A stretch of 64,000 nucleotides of DNA, taken from positions 4,807,794-4,871,793 of the forward strand of contig NZ_JH980292.1 in assembly GCF_000314005.1 (NCBI RefSeq), read 5' to 3'. The notes under the pieces were generated by a model. That model ran no database searches and was not told where the DNA came from. It saw nothing but the letters and a program-made list of their open reading frames with translations. Shown here one piece after another: positions 25,522 to 34,159 of this stretch (position 1 is the first letter of the stretch; every line of letters starts with the position of its first letter). The stretch is from Spirulina subsalsa PCC 9445 (lineage in GTDB: Bacteria; Cyanobacteriota; Cyanobacteriia; Cyanobacteriales; Spirulinaceae). Position numbers and translations under genes: made by a program.

Positions 25522-27771
25522 TCAGTGTAACCCGATCTCCTGCACAAAGGACTCTAAACCCCGTCGGGGAGTCCACTGTACCGCCCCGACTTCTCCGGTG
25601 AGGTAAACGGGAATCTGGAGTTGTTCGAGTTGGGCGCGCATTTGCGGGTCTACGAACCTCTGAGATAAAATAACGGCCTTGGGTTTGACCTGCGCTAAAA
25701 TCCTTGAGGAAAGTTGGCGTTGGTGCAGCCTTCCGTAGGAGGCTCCCCAAATCAACACATCACTTTCGGGGAGTTGCTCTACCTCATCGGTTGCCCCCAT
25801 CATCAACAACCAACGCAGAGAACCTACTTGAAACTGTAACCCAGTGGGGTCAAGGGATAACACCTCTAAGGTCAGGGAGTCGAGTTTTAACTGTTGTCCG
25901 GTTTGGAGGGGGGTAAAGCGACCTAATTTAAGTTGCTCTAAGAGGGTTTCCTTGTCCGGTGAGCTATGAAAAAGGTGGCGCACCTTTAAACTATCGGAAA
26001 TCTCTGTCCAGCCGGATTCTAGGGCATTCTCAAAGGGGAGGGCAAGGGCAAGGTTGATGTGATTGAGGCCTTGTTCTCGGAAAAAGGGCAGGATGGCATA
26101 GTTGGCGGTGTTGTTATTGCCACCGTGGAGGAGGGTGACTTTATCCTGTTGTTGAATGACTACCACAGGTTGAGGGGCAGCAGCTAAAACACTGACTTGT
26201 AGGAGGGTGGCGTGATTGTACCAGAGGGGCAAGACGAGGAGAGCGAAGGCACTCCCCCCGACCATCCCCCACCTGCGCCGCCCAAGGGAAGAACACCAGA
26301 TAAACACCCAGGCCCCATAACACAGTAGCAGTTGCCAGAGGGCGATTTTCCCAATGTTCCAAGTGCTGAGGGGTAAATTTAACACCCCTTGGACTAGCTG
26401 AATCAGGAAGGCGAGGAAGGGGCTTAAAAGCCAAGCGGTGGCACTGCCTAAGAGGGGGAAAATTAAACTCAAAGCACCGCTAATCATGCCGCCCAAACTG
26501 ATTAAGGAAATCAGGGGGGTGGTGGTGAGGTTGACCAATAAACTGTATAGGGGGAGGGTTTTAAACTGGTAGATTAAGAGGGGAAATGTCCAAAGGGAGG
26601 CGGCAATGGGAACAGCGAGGAGGGTGGCTATTTTGAGGGGGAGAATGTCTAAACGGCGGGTAATGGCGGGTGTTGTGACCAGTAGCCCTAGGGTGGCTAA
26701 AAAACTGAGTTGAAAGCCTAAGTCCCAAATCCAAAGGGGATTAAAGATTAATAGTCCGGTGGCGGTTACGAGTAATAAGCCTAGGGGTTTAACTTGGCGA
26801 TCGCTCACTAACCCCAATAATACCCCCAAACCCATCACCACCGCCCGCATAGCCGACGGTTGCAGCCCCGTTAACCCCAGATAAAACAACAACACCCCAC
26901 CCCCTACATAAAACCGCATTTTCGCCCCCCAAGACCGGGTAAACACCAAGACTAACCCTAATAAAAGGGAAACATGAAACCCCGAGGCCGCTAAGGTATG
27001 GGCTAATCCTACGGGTAAAAAACTATCTCGCACGGCTGGGGATAAATCCACCGCCCGACGACCCAGTACCATTGAACTCAGCAACGACCCCGACTCACTG
27101 CCTAACCAACGGACTTGGGAACGGATGATGCGCTGTCGCAGTTGCCACCACCCCCAAGGCTGTTCCCCCGGTTCAGCCGCTAGACGGCCTGTAAACCCGG
27201 TAAAGATGCCTTGACGGGCTAAATAGGCTTGAAAATCAAAACCCCCCGGATTTTGGGCGGGGGGCGGTGCATAGATGCGTCCGGTGAGGGTGACAGTTTG
27301 TTGGGGGACTAAACCTGTTCCCTCTAATAGGGGCAAGGTGGCATAGACTTTTCCCCGTAAGTCGGGATATCCTGCCACCTCTTGGACTTGAAGGTTAAAG
27401 CGAATGCGGTTGTTGCGATTGGGCTGGGGTGGATTGATAATCTGACCTGTGAGTTCAATCCCGTTGGGAGGATTGTCCAGTAGGGTGCTGATATCTTGGG
27501 GGGAAGGCTGGGGGGTGCGCAGTTGGAGATAAAAAACGGCGATCGCACCTATCCCCCCCGCCAGTAACCAAGCCCCCCAAGATGGGCCAGAACGCCAAAC
27601 ACGGGGCAAGAGGAACGCCCCCACTCCCCCCAACAGCAACCAAATCAGGGCTAGGCTTCCCCAGAGTAGGCTAAGCTGAGAACTGGTGAGCAACAGAGGG
27701 CGCAAGAAGCCTGTAGAAACTAACCCCAGCCCATAGGCAAAACAGATAATCGCCCAACTCTGTTGATTCAT
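25522..27771 (-). CDS. comEC: ComEC/Rec2 family DNA uptake channel
   Basis: 749 residues. Starts with several membrane helices, then an OB-like region (LTGQIINPPQPNRNNRIRF), the Competence domain with many helices including LAHTLAASGFHVSLLLGLVLVFTR and LQPSAMRAVVMGLGVLLGL, and ends in a metallo-beta-lactamase-like domain (about 545-749). ComEC carries single-stranded DNA across the inner membrane in natural transformation. In the C-terminal domain the usual HxHxDH motif is not found (the region reads LALALPFENAL), so the proposed nuclease site is lost. No other competence genes are adjacent. Confidence 0.88.
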   Translation of the reverse strand: MNQQSWAIICFAYGLGLVSTGFLRPLLLTSSQLSLLWGSLALIWLLLGGVGAFLLPRVWRSGPSWGAWLLAGGIGAIAVFYLQLRTPQPSPQDISTLLDNPPNGIELTGQIINPPQPNRNNRIRFNLQVQEVAGYPDLRGKVYATLPLLEGTGLVPQQTVTLTGRIYAPPPAQNPGGFDFQAYLARQGIFTGFTGRLAAEPGEQPWGWWQLRQRIIRSQVRWLGSESGSLLSSMVLGRRAVDLSPAVRDSFLPVGLAHTLAASGFHVSLLLGLVLVFTRSWGAKMRFYVGGGVLLFYLGLTGLQPSAMRAVVMGLGVLLGLVSDRQVKPLGLLLVTATGLLIFNPLWIWDLGFQLSFLATLGLLVTTPAITRRLDILPLKIATLLAVPIAASLWTFPLLIYQFKTLPLYSLLVNLTTTPLISLISLGGMISGALSLIFPLLGSATAWLLSPFLAFLIQLVQGVLNLPLSTWNIGKIALWQLLLCYGAWVFIWCSSLGRRRWGMVGGSAFALLVLPLWYNHATLLQVSVLAAAPQPVVVIQQQDKVTLLHGGNNNTANYAILPFFREQGLNHINLALALPFENALESGWTEISDSLKVRHLFHSSPDKETLLEQLKLGRFTPLQTGQQLKLDSLTLEVLSLDPTGLQFQVGSLRWLLMMGATDEVEQLPESDVLIWGASYGRLHQRQLSSRILAQVKPKAVILSQRFVDPQMRAQLEQLQIPVYLTGEVGAVQWTPRRGLESFVQEIGLH

Positions 27772-27784
27772 GATCCTTCTCCGA

Positions 27785-27860
27785 GAAACCCCATCCCCTT
27801 ATGGGTGGGGTTATTGACGACCCGCGTGAACTACCCCGCCCACAAGGGGACGGGGCTTCC
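27785..27860 (-). repeat. Right end / omega-RNA-type hairpins of the TnpB element
   Basis: Two hairpins lie at the 3' end of the tnpB gene: GGGAAGCCCCGTCCCC with GGGCGGGG (27831-27860, overlapping the tnpB stop) followed by TAGTTCACGC, and ACCCCACCC/ GGGATGGGGT (27787-27812). In IS200/IS605 elements the 3' end of tnpB plus the right end is the scaffold of the guide RNA. A solitary copy of the first hairpin is at 50676-50719. Confidence 0.6.
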
Positions 27861-29030
27861 CAACTCAACAGCAACCGCCTCTACGGATGACTTACGCCCC
27901 CGCTTTGGTCTTACATTGCCTCCTTGGGCAGTATCGCTGGTTCCCAACGATAATATTCGTAAGCCTTCATCTCGAATATTGATAGCTGCATTTACGTCTC
28001 TGTCCTGTTGGGTTTGGCAATTGGGGCATTCCCAACTACGAACATCAAGAGGCAGACTATCAATCTGATTGAGGCATACATGACAAGTCTTACTGGACGG
28101 GAAAAACCGACCAATTTCTAGATAGGTTTTCCCGTCTTTTTCAGCCTTGTACTTTAACTGTCTGGTGAATTCTGACCATCCACAATCTGAAATCGCTTTG
28201 GCTAGATTGTGGTTTTTCACCATGTTTTTGACTGCCAGGTCTTCCACAACGATGACTTGGTTTTCGTTCACTAATTTGCGGGAGAGTTTGTGCTGGAAGT
28301 CTTTGCGAGTGTTAGCAATCCGCTCATGCACTCGCGCTACGATACGTTTTGCTTTAGCCCGACGCTTTGAACCCTTCTGTTTACGAGATAACTTTTGCTG
28401 CTTGCGTTTGAGGTTTTTCTCTCTCTTCTTGAGCGGTTTGGGATTATCAAATTTAGAACCATCAGACGTAATGGCAAAATGGGCTAACCCTAGGTCAATC
28501 CCAACCGCTTTACCTTGGCTGCTTATTTCAGGTTTAGGTAGTCCATCGTCAAAAAGCAAAGAGGCGGAGTATTTGCCCGTCCTACTCATGCTGACGGTAA
28601 CGGTCTTCAGCTTACCATCAAAAACACGATGAAATTTTGCTTTGACATCACCGATTTTAGGCAATTTAATCGCTTTATCCAACAACTTGACGTGCTGCGG
28701 ATACTGGATTGATTGCTTACCATGCTTGCTCTTGAAGTTGGGATATTGAGCTCTTCCCTCAAAGAAGCTGATAAACGCCCGAGAAAGATTCAGGGATACA
28801 GACTGGAGAACTTGGGAATAACATTGGGCCAACCAAGGAAACTCCTTTTTGAGTGCTGGTAAGCGGTCGTTATACCCCTGTCTTGACAGTCCCTTCCCGG
28901 TTGCTTTGTAGGTTTCATTGTTCAGGTTTAGAGCGTAGTTCCACCACCACCTAGCACAGCCAAACGCCTTCGATAAGGCTACTTGCTGCTCAGTGGTTGG
29001 ATAGATTCTGACCTTAACAACATTTCTCAT
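27831..29030 (-). CDS. tnpB: TnpB RNA-guided endonuclease, IS200/IS605 family
   Basis: 399 residues with all expected parts: N-terminal OrfB helix-turn-helix region (YPTTEQQVALSKAFGCARWWWNYAL), RuvC-like site with Asp in AVGIDLGLAHF, Glu in VIVVEDLAVKNM and Asp in QDRDVNAAINI, and a zinc ribbon CHVC...CPNC. TnpB proteins cut DNA guided by an RNA made from the element's right end. The C-terminal residues (GSPVPLWAG) are encoded within the right-end hairpin. No tnpA accompanies it. The sequence is only distantly related to the TnpBs at 34160 and 44600, so it is a separate family. Located between comEC and DUF4079 on the same strand. Confidence 0.93.
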   Translation of the reverse strand: MRNVVKVRIYPTTEQQVALSKAFGCARWWWNYALNLNNETYKATGKGLSRQGYNDRLPALKKEFPWLAQCYSQVLQSVSLNLSRAFISFFEGRAQYPNFKSKHGKQSIQYPQHVKLLDKAIKLPKIGDVKAKFHRVFDGKLKTVTVSMSRTGKYSASLLFDDGLPKPEISSQGKAVGIDLGLAHFAITSDGSKFDNPKPLKKREKNLKRKQQKLSRKQKGSKRRAKAKRIVARVHERIANTRKDFQHKLSRKLVNENQVIVVEDLAVKNMVKNHNLAKAISDCGWSEFTRQLKYKAEKDGKTYLEIGRFFPSSKTCHVCLNQIDSLPLDVRSWECPNCQTQQDRDVNAAINIRDEGLRILSLGTSDTAQGGNVRPKRGRKSSVEAVAVELGSPVPLWAG

Positions 29031-29125
29031 TTTCCAAGTTTAACACAAAAAGGATTAATGGCAAGACCGATAGATTATTGTCAATCTGCGCGGCATTGAA
29101 CCGCTTGATTGACTGGCCTTTCATC

Positions 29126-29160
29126 CCCACCCACGAGGGGATGGGGAGTTCCCGGCAATC
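29126..29160. repeat. Palindromic repeat with GGGAGTTCCCGGCAAT
   Basis: CATCCCCACCCACGAGGGGATG-type palindrome followed by GGGAGTTCCCGGCAATC, matching the tail of the repeat at 16305-16330. It lies just past the stop of the DUF4079 gene and may act as its terminator. Confidence 0.5.
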
Positions 29161-29163
29161 TTT

Positions 29164-29646
29164 TTAAATTGATAAACCCAACTTTAACCCTAAAAAGGCA
29201 TGAACTAACAAAATCAGTAAGGCGAAACTGCCTAAATAGGCGTGAGTGGTGCGTAAAACGGCTTTATTGCCCCCGAATTTCGTGGCAGAAATAAAACCAT
29301 TAAAGCCTAATAATCCCACGGCCAGCGTCCCCGTCCAAAAGTGGGCGCTGGCGAAAATGGGCTGTCCTTGCATGACCAAAGACAACACCCCTCCCGTATA
29401 GCCCAAACTAATAAATAGGAATAACCAGGGGGCAATTTTGCGGTGATTTTTGCGGTTTTCCACTGCCACACCGGAATCCGTCGCCAGTCGTCCTTGCCAG
29501 CCCGCCCAAGCGGCAAAACTGCCCATGACAAACACCACAATCCCCATCATTAAAGGGTGTCCCCAGTGAACAATCGGTTCAGGGGTGCCAAAGTTGCGAA
29601 ACCAAGCGGCAATCGGTTCAAGGTAAGGACGGATCAGGGTTTCCAT
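29164..29646 (-). CDS. DUF4079 family membrane protein
   Basis: 160 residues with four predicted membrane helices. Histidines sit at helix ends (VHWGHPLMMG, ASAHFWTG, LRTTHAYLG, LLVHAFLG), a spacing like that of cytochrome b561-type proteins, so haem binding is possible. The DUF4079 family is known from cyanobacteria and plastids without a firm function. It is probably in the thylakoid or plasma membrane. Transcribed toward a tnpB element. Confidence 0.75.
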   Translation of the reverse strand: METLIRPYLEPIAAWFRNFGTPEPIVHWGHPLMMGIVVFVMGSFAAWAGWQGRLATDSGVAVENRKNHRKIAPWLFLFISLGYTGGVLSLVMQGQPIFASAHFWTGTLAVGLLGFNGFISATKFGGNKAVLRTTHAYLGSFALLILLVHAFLGLKLGLSI

Positions 29647-29956
29647 TGCTTTTAATATTTTCTTTATATTTTGCGACAGTCTTTATTGTACCGTACCTCG
29701 GAAACATAGCATTATCTCTTCTGTCAGATCAGGTTCAGACCCTAATTCTCTAAAAAATACCCGTATTTTTACTGACAAAATATCAGAATCTTTATAAAAC
29801 AAATCAACCATTTAAAGATTAGTTAAAGATTGCCAATTGGACTGGAAAAATAACTGATACCTGTTACATAATGGGGTCATAAGCTAAAAAGTAATGAATC
29901 TTCTAAGACCTGCATCTTACTGAACTGCTACATTAAAACTTACGGAAACAACCCCC
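29647..29956. other. Divergent promoter region between DUF4079 and PEP-CTERM genes
   Basis: 310 AT-rich bases with no gene. TGTTACATAATGG near 29862-29875 could hold a -10 element for the PEP-CTERM gene. No repeats or known RNA are seen. Confidence 0.35.
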
Positions 29957-30742
29957 ATGAAATCCACAATAAAATCCACAATTATTGCAGCATTTACAGC
30001 CGTCACAACTACCCTAGCCGTTGCTGGTTCTGCTGCTGCATTCACTATTCAACGAGCAGATGACCACTTTCAAGGGCTGATTAACTCCGGTGTTTTTAAT
30101 GACTATATCCACACCGAATATCAAGCCCTAGACCCCTCATTTGTTTCTAGTCGTCAGCTAGATTTGAGTAAACTAACATTAGATTTCAGCCATGAAGTGA
30201 AAGTGCATTTCCTCAGTGAGGGTGCATGGTATCGCAACCAGTTAGGTGTTTCTGCTACAGGCGCTACCACCATATCAGATACTATTATATTTGATGATAT
30301 TGTCTGCCTAACTAGCAGTTGCTCAACTCATACTGGTTATCGAAATTCTCACAACGACCCAACCGCTAATCCTTTACAAGCGGGTGATTTTGTCAGCTTG
30401 GGTAAAGTCCTAGGAGGAACTACCCTAGACTTTTTCCTAAATTCAGATGGTTATGGACGCAGCAACCCCACTCGTTTATATGTTGACTCCAGCCGGAACA
30501 GAAATGGATTCCAACAAGTGATGGCCTATGAACAATCTGGCTATCTGGTGTTAGCTTTTGAAGATATCGTCGGTGGTGGTGACAGGGATTATAATGACGT
30601 TGTGTTTGCCCTTGATATCGGCAAGAAAAATATGAATGCCATCAGAGGCGTGCAAGTGCCTGAACCTACTATGGTGTTCGGACTCCTAGCCGTTGGGGCG
30701 GCTGTCTCCCTTGTCAGTCGCAAAGGTGAACAAAAGTCTTAG
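29957..30742 (+). CDS. PEP-CTERM sorted protein with DUF4114-like domain
   Basis: 261 residues. A signal peptide (about 1-28, ending GSAAA) is followed by a secreted domain whose end, EDIVGGGDRDYNDVVFALDIG, is the DUF4114 signature with a probable Ca-binding Asp cluster. The C-terminus has the sorting signal VPEPTMVFGLLAVGAAVSLVSRKG: PEP motif, hydrophobic helix, basic tail. In bacteria with exosortase such proteins are exported and cut at PEP; cyanobacterial members are cell-surface or sheath proteins. A strong terminator follows at 30773. Confidence 0.85.
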   Translation: MKSTIKSTIIAAFTAVTTTLAVAGSAAAFTIQRADDHFQGLINSGVFNDYIHTEYQALDPSFVSSRQLDLSKLTLDFSHEVKVHFLSEGAWYRNQLGVSATGATTISDTIIFDDIVCLTSSCSTHTGYRNSHNDPTANPLQAGDFVSLGKVLGGTTLDFFLNSDGYGRSNPTRLYVDSSRNRNGFQQVMAYEQSGYLVLAFEDIVGGGDRDYNDVVFALDIGKKNMNAIRGVQVPEPTMVFGLLAVGAAVSLVSRKGEQKS

Positions 30743-30772
30743 GCGAGAATTTCACTCCGAAATATTGTCCAT

Positions 30773-30812
30773 ATCTCCTGTTAGATCCAATTCTAGCGGG
30801 AGATTTTGGTTT
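30773..30812 (+). terminator. Rho-independent terminator of PEP-CTERM gene
   Basis: ATCTCCTGTTAGA pairs with TCTAGCGGGAGAT (13 bp, two G-T pairs) around a 6-base loop, followed by TTTTGGTTT. It begins 31 bases after the stop codon. Confidence 0.8.
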
Positions 30813-31005
30813 GATCCTTCATAATTCAGAAAAACCCATCAAGGACGAAGTATCGCCTTAAATTGTTCCCAACGTCCAAAGAAAGCCAAGAGTAACTAAG
30901 ATGAGGAAAATTTGTCAACTGATTCCTTAGCGGAAACTTATCGGGGGGAATTGCGGTCAGGAGATCAAACCATTGACGTTTCCCTAAACCGAGAGATTTA
31001 TAGTT

Positions 31006-32829
31006 ATGCGCTACTCACTCATTGCTCTTTCTACGTTAACCCTTTTTAATATCGGGATAGTTGCCCCCCTTGCGGCTCAAACTTCTCCCACCTCTGCTCC
31101 CAGTCTGATGGCTAGTAATGATCTAGCTGTTTTAACAACAGATGTAAAAGTGGTGGGAGTTGATACACAACTGAGCAATATTGCCCTACAAACCGTTAGA
31201 ACTCGTATGGGTGGGAATACCTCCGCCACGCAACTCCAAGGAGATATTCAAGCGCTCTTAAGTACGGGGTTATTTAGTAGTGCGCGCTATGGAACGAGAG
31301 AGAATGCTAATGGGGTTGATGTGGTGTTTGAAGTGCAACCTGTCATTGTGCGATCGCTTGTTTTAAATAATGCCCAAATTCTGCCGCAGTCTGTAGTCCA
31401 TGAAGCCTTTGCGACTCAGTTAGGTCAACCCATTAGCCCCGCCCTAATTGATCAGGGGATTGCCAACCTGCAAAAATGGTATGAAGAAAATGGTTATGCG
31501 ATCGCCCAAGTCGCCGATGTTCGTTCCGTCGGCGATGGAGTCCTCAATGTAGACGTTGCCGAGGGGGTCATTCGTTCCGTCCAAGTCCGTTTTATTGATG
31601 ACATGGGACAAGTCACCGACGGCCGCACCAATGAGCAATTTATTAAACAACAGCTAGCCCTCCAGCCCGGTGGAGTCTTCACCACAGAACAAGCACGCCA
31701 AGACCTGACCCAACTTTATCGCCTCGGTTTGTTCAAAACCGCCAACATTGACCTAGCCGGGGATGCGCGCCAATTAGATGTCATCTATCAACTCAGCGAA
31801 CAATCCACCCGAGGAGTCAACGCCGGGGGCGGTTATAGTGAATCCAGCGGCCTGTTTGGCACCGTGAGTTACAACGACCGCAATATTGGCGGCATCGGTC
31901 AAAACTTGGATCTTATGGTGCAACTAGGACAACGGGATCTACAATTTGATGCCACCTTCGGCAGTCCTTACCGACTCAGTGATCCTAACGTCCCCGGTTA
32001 TAGTATCAATGCCTTCCGCAACCGCACCATTTCCAATAGCTTTGGGGAAGACGTTGCCCTAGCTAATGGCGATCGCCCCCGAGAAGGTCGCCTAGGGGGA
32101 GGTGTCACCTTCACCCGACCCATTGACGACTGGAATGCCAACGTCGGCATCAACTTCAACCAAGTCACCATCCGCGACAGTAGCGGCAACCTCTCCCCTA
32201 CCGACCAATTCGGCAACGCCTTATCCGTCAGTGACCGAGGGATGGATGATTTAGTCACCCTGCGGGCGGGACTCTCCCAAGATCGACGAGATAACCCCAT
32301 AAACCCCACCTCCGGCTCCATCTTAGGATTTAGCAGTGAGCAATCCCTCCCCGTAGGCAACGGCAGCATTTTAATGAACCGTCTGCAAGCCAACTTCTCC
32401 AACTACACCCCCGTTTCTCTGTTTGGCGGAGAAAACCCCGAAGTTCTCGCCTTCAACGTTCAAGCCGGTACCACCATCGGGGATCTCCCCCCCTACGAAG
32501 CCTTCCGTTTAGGCGGCACCAACTCCGTGCGGGGCTATAATACCGGGGAATTAGGGGGGAGTCGGAGTTTTGTCCTCGCTTCGGCTGAATACCGCATCCC
32601 CTTGGGGACTTTACCCGCCACAGGTGTAGTCTTTGCCGATTTTGGCAGTGATTTAGGTTCAACGAGTCCCACCGTGGGCGCTGATGGTGTCACCACTAAC
32701 CGAGGCGTTGGTTTCGGCTACGGGGCTGGCCTCCGCGTCAACTCCCCCGTCGGCATCTTGCGGGCAGACTTCGGCCTCAATGATCAAGGCGAGAGTCGTT
32801 TCCACTTCGGCGTAGGTCATCGCTTCTAA
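31006..32829 (+). CDS. Omp85/BamA-family outer membrane protein with POTRA domains
   Basis: 607 residues. Signal peptide (1-24, PLAAQ), then three POTRA domains (about 45-280; for example DVKVVGVDTQLSNIALQTVRTRMG and VRSLVLNNAQILPQSVVHEAF), then a 16-strand barrel (about 290-607) ending in FGVGHRF, a C-terminal aromatic residue as needed for barrel insertion. The motif FRLGGTNSVRGYNTGELGGSR carries the VRGY/F motif of the lid loop. Omp85 proteins insert outer-membrane beta barrels; cyanobacteria have several. This one is shorter than main BamA homologues, so it may be a secondary or FhaC/TamA-like member. Confidence 0.9.
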   Translation: MRYSLIALSTLTLFNIGIVAPLAAQTSPTSAPSLMASNDLAVLTTDVKVVGVDTQLSNIALQTVRTRMGGNTSATQLQGDIQALLSTGLFSSARYGTRENANGVDVVFEVQPVIVRSLVLNNAQILPQSVVHEAFATQLGQPISPALIDQGIANLQKWYEENGYAIAQVADVRSVGDGVLNVDVAEGVIRSVQVRFIDDMGQVTDGRTNEQFIKQQLALQPGGVFTTEQARQDLTQLYRLGLFKTANIDLAGDARQLDVIYQLSEQSTRGVNAGGGYSESSGLFGTVSYNDRNIGGIGQNLDLMVQLGQRDLQFDATFGSPYRLSDPNVPGYSINAFRNRTISNSFGEDVALANGDRPREGRLGGGVTFTRPIDDWNANVGINFNQVTIRDSSGNLSPTDQFGNALSVSDRGMDDLVTLRAGLSQDRRDNPINPTSGSILGFSSEQSLPVGNGSILMNRLQANFSNYTPVSLFGGENPEVLAFNVQAGTTIGDLPPYEAFRLGGTNSVRGYNTGELGGSRSFVLASAEYRIPLGTLPATGVVFADFGSDLGSTSPTVGADGVTTNRGVGFGYGAGLRVNSPVGILRADFGLNDQGESRFHFGVGHRF

Positions 32830-32830
32830 T

Positions 32831-32951
32831 CCCCCGTTTGTAGTTTGTAGTTGGGCTTTAGCCCCCGTTTGTAGTTTGTAATTGGGCTTTAGCCCCCGTT
32901 TGTAGTTTGTAGTTGGGCTTTAGCCCCCGTTTGTAGTTGGGCTTTAGCCCC
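32831..32951. repeat. 31-bp tandem repeat, 3.8 units
   Basis: Units start at 32831, 32862, 32893 and 32924 with CCCCCGTTTGTAGTTTG and TTGGGCTTTAG. The last unit lacks one 7-base TTTGTAG. GGGCTTTAGCCC at each junction is a small palindrome. It fills the space between the convergent Omp85 and DppF genes. Confidence 0.9.
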
Positions 32952-32953
32952 AA

Positions 32954-33964
32954 TTAAACCAAATGACAAGCGACAAAATGCCCCGGTGCAATCTCCCGAA
33001 ATTCCGGCTCCGGGGCTTGACGACAGCGTTCTGTCGCGTAGGGGCAACGGGTTTGAAAATTACAACCGGGGGGTGGATTAAGGGGACTCGGAACATCTCC
33101 CGTCAGAATAATCCGTTGTCGTTGGGCTTCCAAATCCGGATCAGGAATCGGAACCGCCGAGAGTAAAGCTTGAGTATAGGGATGTTGGGGCGTTTCGTAG
33201 AGAGTGCGGTGATCCGCCAATTCTACGATTTTGCCCAGATACATCACAGCCACACGGTCTGAAATATGGCGAACCACACTGAGATCATGGGCGATAAATA
33301 AGTAGGTCAGGTTAAATTCCCGTTGGAGTTTCTGCATGAGGTTGACGATTTGCGCTTGAATCGACACATCTAGGGCGGCAATGGGTTCATCACAGACAAT
33401 GAACGCTGGGTTTAAGGTCAAGGCACGGGCGATCGCAATCCGTTGCCGTTGACCCCCAGAAAACTCATGAGGATAGCGGTGAATAAAACTAGGATTTAAC
33501 CCCACAATATCCAGCAATTCCTGCACCCTCGCCACCTTGCCCTGACCCCCTGCCAAACCATAGATCCTCAAAGGTTCTCCCACAATATCCCCAACCGTCA
33601 TCCGAGGATTTAACGACCCATAGGGATCTTGGAAAATCATCTGCATCTGACGACGCATCTGGCGCAGCTTTTCCCCCGAGAGTTGGGTTAACTCCTGCTC
33701 CTCAAAGTACACTTGACCCCCTGTAGGCGGCTGGAGTTGTAGAATAGCGCGTCCGGTGGTACTTTTCCCACAGCCAGACTCTCCCACTAAGCCCAACGTT
33801 TCCCCTTGGTCAATTGTGAAGTTAACGTTATCAACCGCCTTCAGAACCCCCATCTGTCGGCGAAAGATTCCCCCTTGAGACAGGGGAAAATGAACTTGTA
33901 GATTTTCAACTTTAATCAAAGTTTTGGCTATTTTAGGGATAGGGGCAAGGGGCGCTAATTCCAT
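32954..33964 (-). CDS. Oligopeptide/dipeptide ABC transporter ATPase (DppF/OppF type)
   Basis: 336 residues. Walker [11 protein letters not shown] loop [16 protein letters not shown], signature [17 protein letters not shown], Walker [13 protein letters not shown] and the H loop FIAHDLSVV are intact. The C-terminal oligo/dipeptide extension contains [15 protein letters not shown], whose cysteines bind an iron-sulfur cluster or zinc in relatives. It should power peptide (or nickel) import at the cytoplasmic membrane. The matching permease DppC is at 40051-40953, about 6 kb away, and no binding protein is in the window, so the transporter genes are scattered. Confidence 0.92.
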   Translation of the reverse strand: MELAPLAPIPKIAKTLIKVENLQVHFPLSQGGIFRRQMGVLKAVDNVNFTIDQGETLGLVGESGCGKSTTGRAILQLQPPTGGQVYFEEQELTQLSGEKLRQMRRQMQMIFQDPYGSLNPRMTVGDIVGEPLRIYGLAGGQGKVARVQELLDIVGLNPSFIHRYPHEFSGGQRQRIAIARALTLNPAFIVCDEPIAALDVSIQAQIVNLMQKLQREFNLTYLFIAHDLSVVRHISDRVAVMYLGKIVELADHRTLYETPQHPYTQALLSAVPIPDPDLEAQRQRIILTGDVPSPLNPPPGCNFQTRCPYATERCRQAPEPEFREIAPGHFVACHLV

Positions 33965-34017
33965 GCAATGTCAACTCAAGGCTCTCCACGGACTATTGTA
34001 GTTTAGCTTAATCGGCG

Positions 34018-34064
34018 GGAAGCCCCGCACTCTACGCGAAGCGTGAGTGTCGGGATGAAAGCCG
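34018..34064 (+). repeat. Solitary IS-end-like hairpin upstream of tnpB
   Basis: GGGAAGCCCCGCACTC pairs with GAGTGTCGGG around a 12-base loop. The same plan, GAAGCCC(C)GCAC..GTGTCGGGA, is seen at 37989-38043. It may be the right end of a lost element, lying before the left end of the tnpB element. Confidence 0.5.
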
Positions 34065-34159
34065 AGGCGATGGAGCTAAAGCGGAGTCGCCAATTACTCA
34101 TGCCTGTTGCTGCTCGATGTAGTGTTTCAGCACAGAGATGGTGAATATTAAAGTTTATC

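Noticed and set aside
28147..28632. 161-codon frame opposite tnpB
   Set aside because: It is the antisense of a confidently assigned tnpB gene and has no motif of its own.
29690..29720. Possible small RNA motif (CCTCGGAAACATAGC)
   Set aside because: It recalled GGAAACA-type loops of cyanobacterial small RNAs, but I see no supporting stem or terminator.
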